61,217 nucleotides of DNA from Acidobacteriota bacterium. Its GTDB lineage: Bacteria; Acidobacteriota; Terriglobia; Acidiferrales; UBA7541. The translations under genes and the position numbers were made by a program. Under the pieces are notes generated by a model that was not told the origin of the DNA, ran no database searches, and saw only the letters and a list, made by a program, of their open reading frames with translations. Location: NCBI GenBank assembly GCA_027307115.1, contig DAHUXN010000058.1, positions 1 to 61,217 of the forward strand. The letters run 5' to 3'. Of this stretch, positions 33,909 through 41,367 are shown in pieces; the first letter of the stretch is position 1, and every line of letters begins with the position of its first letter.

Positions 33909-34379
33909 CTACGCAGAGGCTGGTTTCGCTGGCGCGCTTTTCGCCCACGCCTGGGCAAGCATCTGCCGCGTCGCGGCATTCGAGCCGGGAGCGCGTTTTT
34001 CGCGCCACGCCTCATAGCGAGTGCAATGCTCCTCAAGCTTTGACCACGCGTGAGGATTCTTGAAGAGCACGCGCCAGCCGGCCGCGATTGGGCGGATGCA
34101 TTCCCACACGACCCATTGTTCGCCGGTGCTCTCAAAGAAAAATTCTTCGTCAATCAGGCCGCGGCTGACGATGTTCGCAACCATTTCCCAGTAGCTGGAA
34201 ACCTGGCGGAGATAGCTGTTTTCCTTGCTGCCCGGTGGACAGATCTTCATCACGTCCTCGGGAGTTTGCGGGTGAAAATTGGCGATGAACCATGCGCGCG
34301 CCTCGCGCATCACAGGCTCGCGGCGCAATTCGTAAAGATGCAACGTCAGATTTACCTGCTCATGTGTAACTTGTCCCAT
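33909..34379 (-). CDS. Conserved-looking protein of unknown function, partner of mscS
   Basis: 156 residues, start ATG 34379 with AGGAGG 6 nt upstream; that ribosome site lies within the last codons of the mscS-type gene, whose stop is 2 nt before, so the pair is translationally coupled. Aromatic-rich helical protein (YLRQVSSYWEMVANIVSRGLIDEEFFFESTGEQWVVWECI) with a basic/Ala-rich tail. No signal peptide or membrane helix. I see similarity in texture to DUF4760-like small proteins but cannot assign it. Confidence 0.75.
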   Translation of the reverse strand: MGQVTHEQVNLTLHLYELRREPVMREARAWFIANFHPQTPEDVMKICPPGSKENSYLRQVSSYWEMVANIVSRGLIDEEFFFESTGEQWVVWECIRPIAAGWRVLFKNPHAWSKLEEHCTRYEAWREKRAPGSNAATRQMLAQAWAKSAPAKPASA

Positions 34380-34381
34380 GA

Positions 34382-35269
34382 CTATCCTCCTTGAGTGTTT
34401 CCGCTTGGCTGCGGAGATTGCATTGCGTCCAGCTCAGAATTCAAGAGCGTCACGCGGTGCGCGCCCACCAGTTGCACGCCTGCAAGATTCATTTCCGCAA
34501 GGATGCGGCGGCGCAGCTCACGAGCTACGTCGTCATTGCGCGTCGGTTCGCTACGAAACTGCATGCGAAGCGTGGTGCCAGTGAGGGCCAGAGACTCAAC
34601 GCCCAGCACGTTCGGTCCATCGACAAGAAGCGGAGACCACGAGTGATCTTCGCGGATCTCCGAGGCGCATTTTTGCAGAACGGCCAGAGCCTGCGCTACA
34701 GCCGCTTCGCCGGGAATGGTCACGTCGAGGAAATACTGCGACCAATCGCGGCTGAGATTGGACACTTGTCCAACTTGACTGTTTGGAATCGTCACTACGG
34801 CGCCCTGAGGGTTGCGAATCACCGTTCGCCGCAGCGTGATGTGTTCCACGCGTCCCGATTCATTGTTGAGCTTGATGATGTCGCCAACGCCGTACTGGTC
34901 CTCAAAAATAATGAAGAAGCCATTGATAATGTCCCGGACCAAATATTGTCCGCCAAACCCGAGCGCCAGACTGGCCAGTCCGGCCGCTGCCGCGACCGGC
35001 GTCACATCGAATCCAAATTCCGGCAGGATCATCAAGATCGCGACGATCAGGATGACGGCCGAAACAACACTGTAAAGCACGCCTGCCATCGTACGCGTTT
35101 GATATTCGCGCGCTTCCGCAACGCGAGTCGGCGTCTTTGCGCGGACGACGATGTGTGACGTAAATGCGCGCGACATTCGGTTGAGGACAAACGCAATCAC
35201 GATCACCACGAGGACGCGCGCCCCGCGCGCTTTTATCACGTCGAGCCAATGTTGAAGATAGGGAGTCAT
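34382..35269 (-). CDS. MscS family mechanosensitive ion channel
   Basis: 295 residues. N-terminal helices (VLVVIVIAFVLNRM; SVVSAVILIVAILMILPEFG) lead into the pore helix AAAAGLASLALGFGGQYLVRDIINGFFIIFEDQYGVGD, the MscS hallmark with the Gly/Ala-rich TM3, then the beta domain (GRVEHITLRRTVIRNPQGAVVTIPNSQVG) and a C-terminal alpha/beta domain. It releases solutes on hypo-osmotic shock. ATG 35269 has no good Shine-Dalgarno but an extended -10 promoter lies about 20 nt upstream, so the leader is very short. Confidence 0.92.
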   Translation of the reverse strand: MTPYLQHWLDVIKARGARVLVVIVIAFVLNRMSRAFTSHIVVRAKTPTRVAEAREYQTRTMAGVLYSVVSAVILIVAILMILPEFGFDVTPVAAAAGLASLALGFGGQYLVRDIINGFFIIFEDQYGVGDIIKLNNESGRVEHITLRRTVIRNPQGAVVTIPNSQVGQVSNLSRDWSQYFLDVTIPGEAAVAQALAVLQKCASEIREDHSWSPLLVDGPNVLGVESLALTGTTLRMQFRSEPTRNDDVARELRRRILAEMNLAGVQLVGAHRVTLLNSELDAMQSPQPSGNTQGG

Positions 35270-35289
35270 ATATAATGGGAAAGAGCGGG

Positions 35290-35298
35290 ATTATACCA
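35290..35298 (-). promoter_or_regulatory. Extended -10 promoter of the MscS gene
   Basis: Minus strand TGGTATAAT: a perfect TATAAT with the extended TGn element. No good -35 box is seen at 17 bp. Confidence 0.5.
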
Positions 35299-35350
35299 TC
35301 CTGTGTCACAGAGCCATTCGCGGATTAGTGCGTCCAGAGGAGGCGGCGTC

Positions 35351-35710
35351 ATGGAAGGGCAAAGACGCTTTTTCTTGAAAATGTTGATTCCCGCCGCGGT
35401 CTTTAGCGGCGCCGCAATCCTGGGAGCGCAGGATCGCCCAAAGCCTCCCCATGACCCGTCGCAGTTTCCGCAGGACGTGCCACCCCAATCTGCGCTTCCG
35501 CCAGTGCCAAAGCCTCCGTCGAAAATTCAATTGAAGGCAAATCAACGGGAAATCAAGAAGGAGGTCGACCGTCTTTTCTCACTCGCGCAGGACTTGAAGG
35601 AGGAAGCAGGGAAGACCGACACGGTCGTGGTGCTGTCCGTTGCATTCGTCGAGAAGACCCAAGAAATCGAGAAGCTCGCCAAAAAAATTCGCGACCTGGC
35701 GCGCGACTGA
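35351..35710 (+). CDS. Small exported protein of unknown function
   Basis: 119 residues from ATG 35351, preceded by AGAGGAGG. N-terminal signal sequence with an RR pair: GQRRFFLKMLIPAAVFSGAA, which could be a Tat-type or Sec signal (cleavage near GAQD). Then a Pro-rich linker (PPHDPSQFPQDVPPQ) and a charged C-terminal helical half (LKANQREIKKEVDRLFSLAQDLKEE...) likely forming a coiled coil. No known family recognised. It is divergent from the MscS gene. Confidence 0.72.
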   Translation: MEGQRRFFLKMLIPAAVFSGAAILGAQDRPKPPHDPSQFPQDVPPQSALPPVPKPPSKIQLKANQREIKKEVDRLFSLAQDLKEEAGKTDTVVVLSVAFVEKTQEIEKLAKKIRDLARD

Positions 35711-35847
35711 TCTGCGCGTCGCAAATCGGATTATTCGCCGTTAAGAAAGCGGCCGTGGCGCGAGATTCGATTCCGGAGCTTCGAGAACCGTCGGCGCAAT
35801 CGATGTTCTTCGAAGGACGACGATGGGGTTGCTCTTTTGCTTTGGCC

Positions 35848-35870
35848 GCCCGCATCTGGCGGGGTAGAAT
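35848..35870 (+). promoter_or_regulatory. Possible promoter of tRNA-Arg
   Basis: TTGGCC, 17-bp spacer, TAGAAT (35865-35870), 35 nt before the tRNA. The -35 box is weak. Confidence 0.4.
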
Positions 35871-35905
35871 CAGATCGGCTCAGGCAATTTCCGTTTGCGC
35901 CGTGC

Positions 35906-35982
35906 GCGCCCGTAGCTCAGATGGATAGAGCACTAGCCTCCGGAGCTAGGGGTCGGGGGTTCGAATCCCTCCGGGCGCGCCA
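35906..35982 (+). tRNA. tRNA-Arg (CCG)
   Basis: Acceptor GCGCCCG (35906-35912) pairs with CGGGCGC (35972-35978); discriminator G and encoded CCA follow. Anticodon stem CTAGC/GCTAG encloses loop CTCCGGA, anticodon CCG. T loop TTCGAAT is standard. Confidence 0.96.
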
Positions 35983-36017
35983 TTCCTTCATTGTGCGTTC
36001 TGGGCGCGCCGAGCGAT

Positions 36018-36515
36018 TCACGGAAACTTTGCGCCGTGGCGTCCGGCGGCTTCAAATACCGAGAGCAGATTGGTAAGTCCCAGCAAATGTCTGACTGGTT
36101 TGCTGTAGTTGACGAGAAGGAGATCGCAGTTTCCTTTCCTGGCCGAAACGTACAGGCTTACGAGTGCGCCGAGACCTGAACTGTCCATCTGACTGACGCC
36201 GCCAAGGTCAAGAATGATCCGCTTTTTGTGCGGGATCATGCTCTTCACATGCTGCTTCAAAGTCTCTGCGTGATCGAACGTTAATCTCCCCACGCACTGC
36301 ACGGTCACTTCGTCTTCTCGCATGGAAATCTGCAGATTAAAGGCAGCTTTCTTGGAATCCGCTGAATCGGGCGACACAGGAACTCCTACGGCCCAAACAC
36401 CTGCGGCCACTCCTGTGTCTGTACTCTCCTCTTCCTGCAAAAACAAGGAATTTCGCGCTCGGCGGAGCGGATCTGAGTGGGATGAACTTCCTGCGGGTTG
36501 AATTACGGCTCTCAC
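36018..36515 (-). CDS. STAS-domain protein (anti-sigma factor antagonist type)
   Basis: 165 residues. The C-terminal 100 residues are a STAS domain: FNLQISMREDEVTVQCVGRLTFDHAETLKQHV, then ILDLGGVSQMDSSGLGALVSLYVSARKGN with the DSSG Ser that SpoIIAA-type proteins have phosphorylated. The N-terminal 60 residues are low-complexity and of no recognised type. It would control a sigma factor or partner switch; no anti-sigma kinase is adjacent. GTG 36515 is preceded by AAGGA overlapping the stop of the upstream gene, 6 nt away, so the pair is coupled. Confidence 0.87.
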   Translation of the reverse strand: MRAVIQPAGSSSHSDPLRRARNSLFLQEEESTDTGVAAGVWAVGVPVSPDSADSKKAAFNLQISMREDEVTVQCVGRLTFDHAETLKQHVKSMIPHKKRIILDLGGVSQMDSSGLGALVSLYVSARKGNCDLLLVNYSKPVRHLLGLTNLLSVFEAAGRHGAKFP

Positions 36516-36521
36516 GATTCC

Positions 36522-37007
36522 TTAAGCAAGGGTCTTGCGCAAATATCCGGCAACGTCGCTAACAAAGCGATGAACCGAGGCCTCGGCAATGCGATAGCCA
36601 GCGAGAGCGTTCATGGCTTTTCCCACGACGCCCAACGGTGGCTCGTAAAGGCCTGCGAAATCCAGCTGCGTTTCGGTAGCGGTCAGCGGATAGATAAAAA
36701 GCTCGGCCTTCATGAACGGAAACAATCGTGGCACGGTGACAGCCTCCCATTCGAGCAGCAACCGTGTGGAGGGAGTCGCATTCACCACGCGCTCCTCGAT
36801 TTTCTTGACGGAAATCCGGACATCGGCCTTGATGCCAATGCCGCCCACATCGACGTGCAGTTCAGCAGCGACCGATTGCGCGCGGGAAGCGGCGGCCTTC
36901 GTAGCCGACTGGAACACCGAGAGTGCGTCCTGCTTCAACGCCTCGCGGACGCGCTCGTACGGATGGTTCACATAATCGTAACTGCGAATCTCTCGCCTTT
37001 TCGTCAT
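36522..37007 (-). CDS. SRPBCC-like protein of unknown function
   Basis: 161 residues, ATG 37007 with GAGGGAA 8 nt upstream. It starts like a START/SRPBCC fold (SYDYVNHPYERVREALKQDALSVFQSAT), has alternating strands through the middle (ELHVDVGGIGIKADVRISVKKIEE; LLLEWEAVTVPRLFPFMKAELFIYPL) and a long C-terminal helix, as in ligand-binding helix-grip proteins. The assignment is by fold texture only. It is the first gene of a two-gene unit with the STAS protein, which suggests ligand or stress input to a partner-switch, but that is inference. Confidence 0.7.
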   Translation of the reverse strand: MTKRREIRSYDYVNHPYERVREALKQDALSVFQSATKAAASRAQSVAAELHVDVGGIGIKADVRISVKKIEERVVNATPSTRLLLEWEAVTVPRLFPFMKAELFIYPLTATETQLDFAGLYEPPLGVVGKAMNALAGYRIAEASVHRFVSDVAGYLRKTLA

Positions 37008-37172
37008 CGACGTCGTTCCCTCGGGACTGTCGCTATTTCCTCATCGTCCGCTTTGTCACGCGGTGATGTCCGTCACCTTTTGGCGTGACCACGCTCACCA
37101 GCGGAAAAAACACAGTGTACATAAGCCATCCAACTTTCTGATAGAGTATTGAGAGTAACCGAGGAGATGTTT

Positions 37173-37571
37173 ATGGCGAAGAATATTCCCGAGAAATACG
37201 CCGATTTGTTCGCGAAGCCCGCATTTGCCAATCTCGGCACGATCATGCCTGACGGCAGTCCGCAAGTCACACCAGTATGGGTGGACTTCGACGGAAGTCA
37301 CGTTCTATTTAATTCCGCCCTCGGGCGCGTGAAGGACAAGAACATTCGCCGCGATCCGCGCGTGTCGCTCGCGATCCAGGATCCCGGGAATCCGTACCGC
37401 TATGTGGAAATTCGCGGCCGCGTTGTGGAGATCACACAGAAAGGCGCCGACGAACACATCAACAAGCTTTCGCAGAAATATTTAGGCAAGCCCGTGTATC
37501 CGTTCCGGCAGCCCGGCGAAGTGCGCGTTCTTTATCGAATCGAACCCGAGCATGTCAGTGCGATGGGTTAA
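37173..37571 (+). CDS. PPOX-class (F420/FMN) oxidoreductase
   Basis: 132 residues from ATG 37173, which has GAGGAG 6 nt upstream. Split-barrel flavin fold: FANLGTIMPDGSPQVTPVWVDFDGSHVLFNSALGRVKDKNIRRDPRVSLAIQDPGNPYRYVEIRGRV. The family includes F420-dependent reductases and FMN- or haem-binding members; the PYRYVEIRG motif fits the F420-binding 'TIGR03618-like' type. Substrate and cofactor cannot be fixed from sequence. Divergent from the SRPBCC gene. Confidence 0.87.
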   Translation: MAKNIPEKYADLFAKPAFANLGTIMPDGSPQVTPVWVDFDGSHVLFNSALGRVKDKNIRRDPRVSLAIQDPGNPYRYVEIRGRVVEITQKGADEHINKLSQKYLGKPVYPFRQPGEVRVLYRIEPEHVSAMG

Positions 37572-37881
37572 CCGCCGATTGACTACTTGGATGAAGGCAG
37601 ATGGATTGTTCCGGACAAGATGTTCAATATGGTACAAACAACGTCGCGAGCGCGAACGGGTGGAATGCCTGGTGTTTCATTTCCATTGCGCTGGCAAATT
37701 CAGCGATTTCTTGATAATCATCTTTTTGCAGAGGGGGCTCACGCGGCTCCAATCGCTGTTTCAATTTCCTTTAGGTATATTGCGTCACGTGCTTCAGAAT
37801 CAGACAAAGCGCGAGCAGCGAGCCGCGCTCGCTTATTGACCGGTGCGTTAAAGTCAGAGGAGAGAGGATACTCGGTGCCGA
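37572..37881. other. Intergenic, no gene seen
   Basis: 310 bp before the polyketide synthase gene. A short hairpin GCGAGC-CGC-GCTCGC lies near 37814-37828. A reading frame running through into the synthase gene has low-quality composition and is not called. Confidence 0.5.
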
Positions 37882-38931
37882 ATGAAAATCGCAGGAGTTG
37901 CGGGTGCGTTTCCAAAGCATTATTTCAGCCAAGAAGTTCTGGTAGCGGCGCTTAAGCACTACTGGGGCGAGCGCCTGCCCAAGCCCGAAGTGTTGGATCG
38001 TCTGCACTCGCGCGTGGATGTTCGTGGCCGCTACATGTCTCTGCCGCTGGAGCGCTACGAAACGCTTTCGACGTGGGGAGAAGCGAACACCGCTTGGATC
38101 GAGACAGCCGTGGAGATAGGAGAACAAGCTATCCAGTCGGCTGTCGATCGGACGAATCTGACGGCGCGCGACATCAACGCGCTATTCGTGGTGTCCGTTA
38201 CGGGGATAGCGAGTCCGTCGCTCGACGCGCGGCTGATTAACCGCATGAATCTTTGTCCCAACATAAAACGTGTTCCGATTTTTGGTCTGGGATGCGTTGC
38301 CGGGGCGGCGGGAATTTCGCGCGCCGCCGATTACGTCCGCGCCTATCCCGGTCAAGTGGCGGCTCTGCTCGCCGTTGAACTGTGCTCGCTGACGATTCAG
38401 CGCGACGACGTCTCAATGGCCAATCTGATTTCCGCCGGCCTCTTCGGCGATGGCGCCGCGGCCGTAATTGTCACAGGAGATGAACGAACCGCTCAAGGAC
38501 CCGAAATTCTGGCCACGCAATCAGTCTTTTATCCAGGCTCCGAGGGCGCCATGGGCTGGGACATTTCGGAAAAGGGATTTCAGATCGTTTTATCGCCGGC
38601 CGTTCCCGAAATCGTGAAGGAACATCTTGGAAACGATGTGGACACTTTTCTGGGGAACAACGGGCTGACCAGAAAAGACGTGGGTAGCTGGATTTTTCAC
38701 ACGGGCGGCCCGAAGGTGTTGGAAGCGGTCGCAACCGCGCTTGATGTTCCTGACGAAGCGCTGGCCGTTTCCTGGGACTGCTTGAACAAGGTCGGAAATA
38801 TCTCCTCTGTATCCGTCTTGCTCGTCCTTGAAGACGTAATTGAAAACCACCATCCGGAGCCGGGGACATACAGCATATTAGGAGCTATGGGACCCGGCTT
38901 TTGCTCCGAATTATTGTTGCTCAAGTGGTAA
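37882..38931 (+). CDS. Type III polyketide synthase (chalcone/stilbene or alkylresorcinol synthase-like)
   Basis: 349 residues, a normal length for type III PKS. The catalytic triad is complete: Cys138 in FGLGCVAGA, His273 in FHTGGPKV, and Asn306 in NKVGNISS. The conserved C-terminal GAMGPGFCSELLLL (GxGPG loop) is present. It extends a CoA- or fatty acyl starter with malonyl-CoA and cyclises it to an alkylresorcinol, alkylpyrone or similar product. It is followed by an FAD oxidoreductase and a YceI protein on the same strand, like bacterial alkyl-quinone lipid clusters. Starter length and product are not predictable here. Confidence 0.93.
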   Translation: MKIAGVAGAFPKHYFSQEVLVAALKHYWGERLPKPEVLDRLHSRVDVRGRYMSLPLERYETLSTWGEANTAWIETAVEIGEQAIQSAVDRTNLTARDINALFVVSVTGIASPSLDARLINRMNLCPNIKRVPIFGLGCVAGAAGISRAADYVRAYPGQVAALLAVELCSLTIQRDDVSMANLISAGLFGDGAAAVIVTGDERTAQGPEILATQSVFYPGSEGAMGWDISEKGFQIVLSPAVPEIVKEHLGNDVDTFLGNNGLTRKDVGSWIFHTGGPKVLEAVATALDVPDEALAVSWDCLNKVGNISSVSVLLVLEDVIENHHPEPGTYSILGAMGPGFCSELLLLKW

Positions 38932-39005
38932 TGCAACGCGGGAAACATTAATCCCCGTGACCGGCGCGCATCCGTAAGCAGCGCCGCTGCATCGAACTAT
39001 GGACG

Positions 39006-40232
39006 ATGCGGAATTCAAGCGTAGAAGCGGCTCCCCTCGAAACAGATGTTCTCATTGTTGGCGGCGGCCCGGCGGGACTTGCGGCTGGAATTGCAGCGCG
39101 TCAAAAGGGTTTTCGCGTAAGCGTAGCCGATGGCTCTATCCCTCCCGTCGACAAGGCCTGCGGCGAAGGTCTCATGCCCGACGGCATAGCTGCTCTTCGC
39201 CAACTTGGAGTCACAATCCCCGCCGATCATCGTTTCCCATTCCGCGGCATTCGATTCGTCGAGGAGAATCTGGCGGTACAGTCTGATTTTCCCAACGAAA
39301 AGGGCTGGGGGATCCGCCGGACCACTCTCCACACAGCTCTTGCTGAGCGCGCCGCGGCTTTAGGCGTCGAGATGCATTGGGGGAGGCGCGTCGTCGGCCT
39401 GAATGGGAACAGCGGCGAAAACCGCGAACCGCACGGCGGAATTTCCCTGGAAGGGCGCGCGATACGCGCTCGATGGATCATCGGCGCCGATGGGCAGAAC
39501 TCACGCGTTCGCCAGTGGGCGCAATTTACTCCTGCGCGCAAGAAGGGTCTTCGCTACGGCTTCAGAAGCCACTTTCAAACAGCGCCGTGGTCCGATTACG
39601 TCGAAGTTCACTGGGGACCCGATTGCCAGATTTACGTGACTCCCATTGGCCGTGAGGAAATTTGCGTGGCTGTTCTTACTGCGAATCCCAAATCGCGCCT
39701 CGCTGACACGCTGAAGCTTTTTCCATCCGTCGCAAGACGCTTACAACATGCTGTTCAGCTCACACCTGAAATGGGAGGAGTTTCGTCATCGCTGACGATG
39801 TCAGCGGTGACTCGAAAATCAGCGGTTGCGGTGGCATTGATTGGGGACGCGTCGGGTTCGGTGGATGCCATTGCGGGTGAAGGATTAACACTGGCTTTCC
39901 GCCAGGCGCTGGTTCTCGCGGAGGCTCTCGAGCGGAATGATTTAGCAGCTTACGAATTTGAGCACCGCCGTGGTAGGAAGCGCCCCGTGATGATGTCGCG
40001 TTTGCTGGTGGCCTTGAGCGGCCATCGGCGCTTGCGTCACAGAGTATTCTCGGCTTTTGCTTCCGAGCCGTCTTTGTTTTCGAAACTCCTCGCGGCTCAT
40101 ACGGGCGCGGCGGTCCCGCCGTTGACGGCGTTACAAACGATGTGTTCCTTGGGCTGGAGAATCCTAATTCCTCAAAAAACCGCCAAGTCGATTGCGGCCG
40201 CGCGCGAGTCGGCCGTTTCGCAACTTGGCTAA
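39006..40232 (+). CDS. FAD-dependent oxidoreductase (geranylgeranyl reductase / PHBH-type)
   Basis: 408 residues. FAD-binding GxGxxG motif DVLIVGGGPAGLAAGIAARQKG is at about 14-35, DKACGEGLMPDGI follows (the CxG... motif seen in geranylgeranyl-reductase-like flavoproteins), IIGADGQNSRVR near 160 and the second FAD motif ALIGDASGSVDAIAGEGLTLAF near 285. It would hydroxylate, oxidise or reduce the polyketide or a lipid. It lies 74 nt after the PKS and 12 nt before the YceI gene. Starts at ATG 39006 without a strong Shine-Dalgarno. Confidence 0.88.
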   Translation: MRNSSVEAAPLETDVLIVGGGPAGLAAGIAARQKGFRVSVADGSIPPVDKACGEGLMPDGIAALRQLGVTIPADHRFPFRGIRFVEENLAVQSDFPNEKGWGIRRTTLHTALAERAAALGVEMHWGRRVVGLNGNSGENREPHGGISLEGRAIRARWIIGADGQNSRVRQWAQFTPARKKGLRYGFRSHFQTAPWSDYVEVHWGPDCQIYVTPIGREEICVAVLTANPKSRLADTLKLFPSVARRLQHAVQLTPEMGGVSSSLTMSAVTRKSAVAVALIGDASGSVDAIAGEGLTLAFRQALVLAEALERNDLAAYEFEHRRGRKRPVMMSRLLVALSGHRRLRHRVFSAFASEPSLFSKLLAAHTGAAVPPLTALQTMCSLGWRILIPQKTAKSIAAARESAVSQLG

Positions 40233-40244
40233 CGGGAGCCATCA

Positions 40245-40832
40245 TTGAATCCCGCTTACAGAACCCTTGGAATTCTTTGCGCCCTCACTTTCTCGGCGTC
40301 GGTTCAAGCGCAAAGCGTCACGCTCAACCTCGATCCAGCGCAAACCAAAATTACCTTCACGCTCGGCGCTACGTTCCACACGGTGGAAGGGTCGTTCAAA
40401 CTGAAGAGCGGCACAATTCGATTTAATCCTGCTACCGGTGAAGCGAGCGGCGACGTCGTTGTCGACGCCACGAGCGGCGAGAGCGGAAACGACAGCCGCG
40501 ACCGAAAAATGCACAAGTCCGTGCTGGAGAGCCAAAATTATCCGGAAATCGTTTTTGTTTCGGAGCGGATTCAGGGTCAAGTGTCGCTGTCTGGCGAATC
40601 GCACATTCAGATTCAAGGATTAGTCAAACTTCACGGAAGCCAGCACGAAGTAACGCTACCTGCGGACGTTCAGGTATCAGGAAATCAACTCAACGCGACC
40701 GTGCGTTTCGCGGTTCCGTATGTGCAATGGGGATTGAAGGATCCCAGCACGTTCATCCTTCGCGTCGAAAAGACAGTCAATATAATCATTCACGCTGTCG
40801 GAAGCTTGCCCCGTTCGCCAGTTGCGCATTGA
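40245..40832 (+). CDS. Exported YceI family lipid-binding protein
   Basis: 195 residues from TTG 40245, with GGGAG 6 nt upstream. Signal peptide: NPAYRTLGILCALTFSASVQA then QSV. YceI lipocalin-like barrel: AQTKITFTLGATFHTVEGSFKLKSGTIRFNPATGEASGDVVVDATSGESGNDSRDRKMHKSVLESQNYPEIVF. YceI proteins bind long-chain isoprenoids or amides in the periplasm. Being third in line after PKS and FAD oxidoreductase genes suggests it carries the lipid product or its quinone form; this is inferred from position. Confidence 0.9.
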   Translation: MNPAYRTLGILCALTFSASVQAQSVTLNLDPAQTKITFTLGATFHTVEGSFKLKSGTIRFNPATGEASGDVVVDATSGESGNDSRDRKMHKSVLESQNYPEIVFVSERIQGQVSLSGESHIQIQGLVKLHGSQHEVTLPADVQVSGNQLNATVRFAVPYVQWGLKDPSTFILRVEKTVNIIIHAVGSLPRSPVAH

Positions 40833-40884
40833 ACGCCCCTGCTGCTGACAAGCTCCTCGCGTCTCGCCGTAAACGATGCCCTTA

Positions 40885-40913
40885 TTGACTTCGAAGGACA
40901 CAGGGTGTAGAAG
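40885..40913 (+). promoter_or_regulatory. sigma-70-type promoter of the small basic protein gene
   Basis: TTGACT (40885-40890), 17-bp spacer, TAGAAG (40908-40913), ending 40 nt before the ATG. Confidence 0.5.
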
Positions 40914-40953
40914 CGCTCCAAGGCGTGAACAGCCCGCCAGGAAGAGGAGTTCC

Positions 40954-41298
40954 ATGAAAAACACCAAGAAGCCGCCAAGACCCGACTGCGAGGCAATGCA
41001 CTTGTTTGCAACACCCCGCTGGCGAAAACTGCGCAAGGGAGCATGGAAAACTGATTTTGGGGCTGGCCTTCCCGAAGTAGTGATCCTGACGATATCGAAC
41101 GAAGAGTTTGAAGAGTTTCGTGTCTGTAGCGACCGCGAAAAAAAGAGCAAACTCAACAAGCGCCGTATTATGAAGAGAAATTTGATCGATGTTGTTCTTC
41201 AAAAACCGAAGCGACGAAAGCGTGGCACCTGTGTCCTTTTGCTGATCTACCATACTCCCGAGAGCACGGGATACATTGTACCGTTTCCACTCGGCTGA
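40954..41298 (+). CDS. Small basic protein of unknown function
   Basis: 114 residues from ATG 40954, with AGAGGAG 4 nt upstream and its own promoter. Lys/Arg-rich (KNTKKPPRP, RKLRKGAWKTD, KKSKLNKRRIMKRN, KPKRRKRG) with a central acidic strand-like part (LPEVVILTISNEEFEEFRV) and a hydrophobic strand near the end. No membrane segment or known motif. The basic character could mean nucleic-acid binding but nothing shows this directly. It is convergent with the kinase gene. Confidence 0.55.
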   Translation: MKNTKKPPRPDCEAMHLFATPRWRKLRKGAWKTDFGAGLPEVVILTISNEEFEEFRVCSDREKKSKLNKRRIMKRNLIDVVLQKPKRRKRGTCVLLLIYHTPESTGYIVPFPLG

Positions 41299-41367
41299 CA
41301 TAACACCGAGAGCCGAGAGCAAGTGGCTTCCAGGGGCAGCGGGCATATCTCTGGCTGCGCGTGCGTC

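Noticed and set aside
37587-37955. 122-codon frame upstream of and overlapping the polyketide synthase start
   Set aside because: Poor composition, no ribosome site, and it runs into the synthase gene in another frame.
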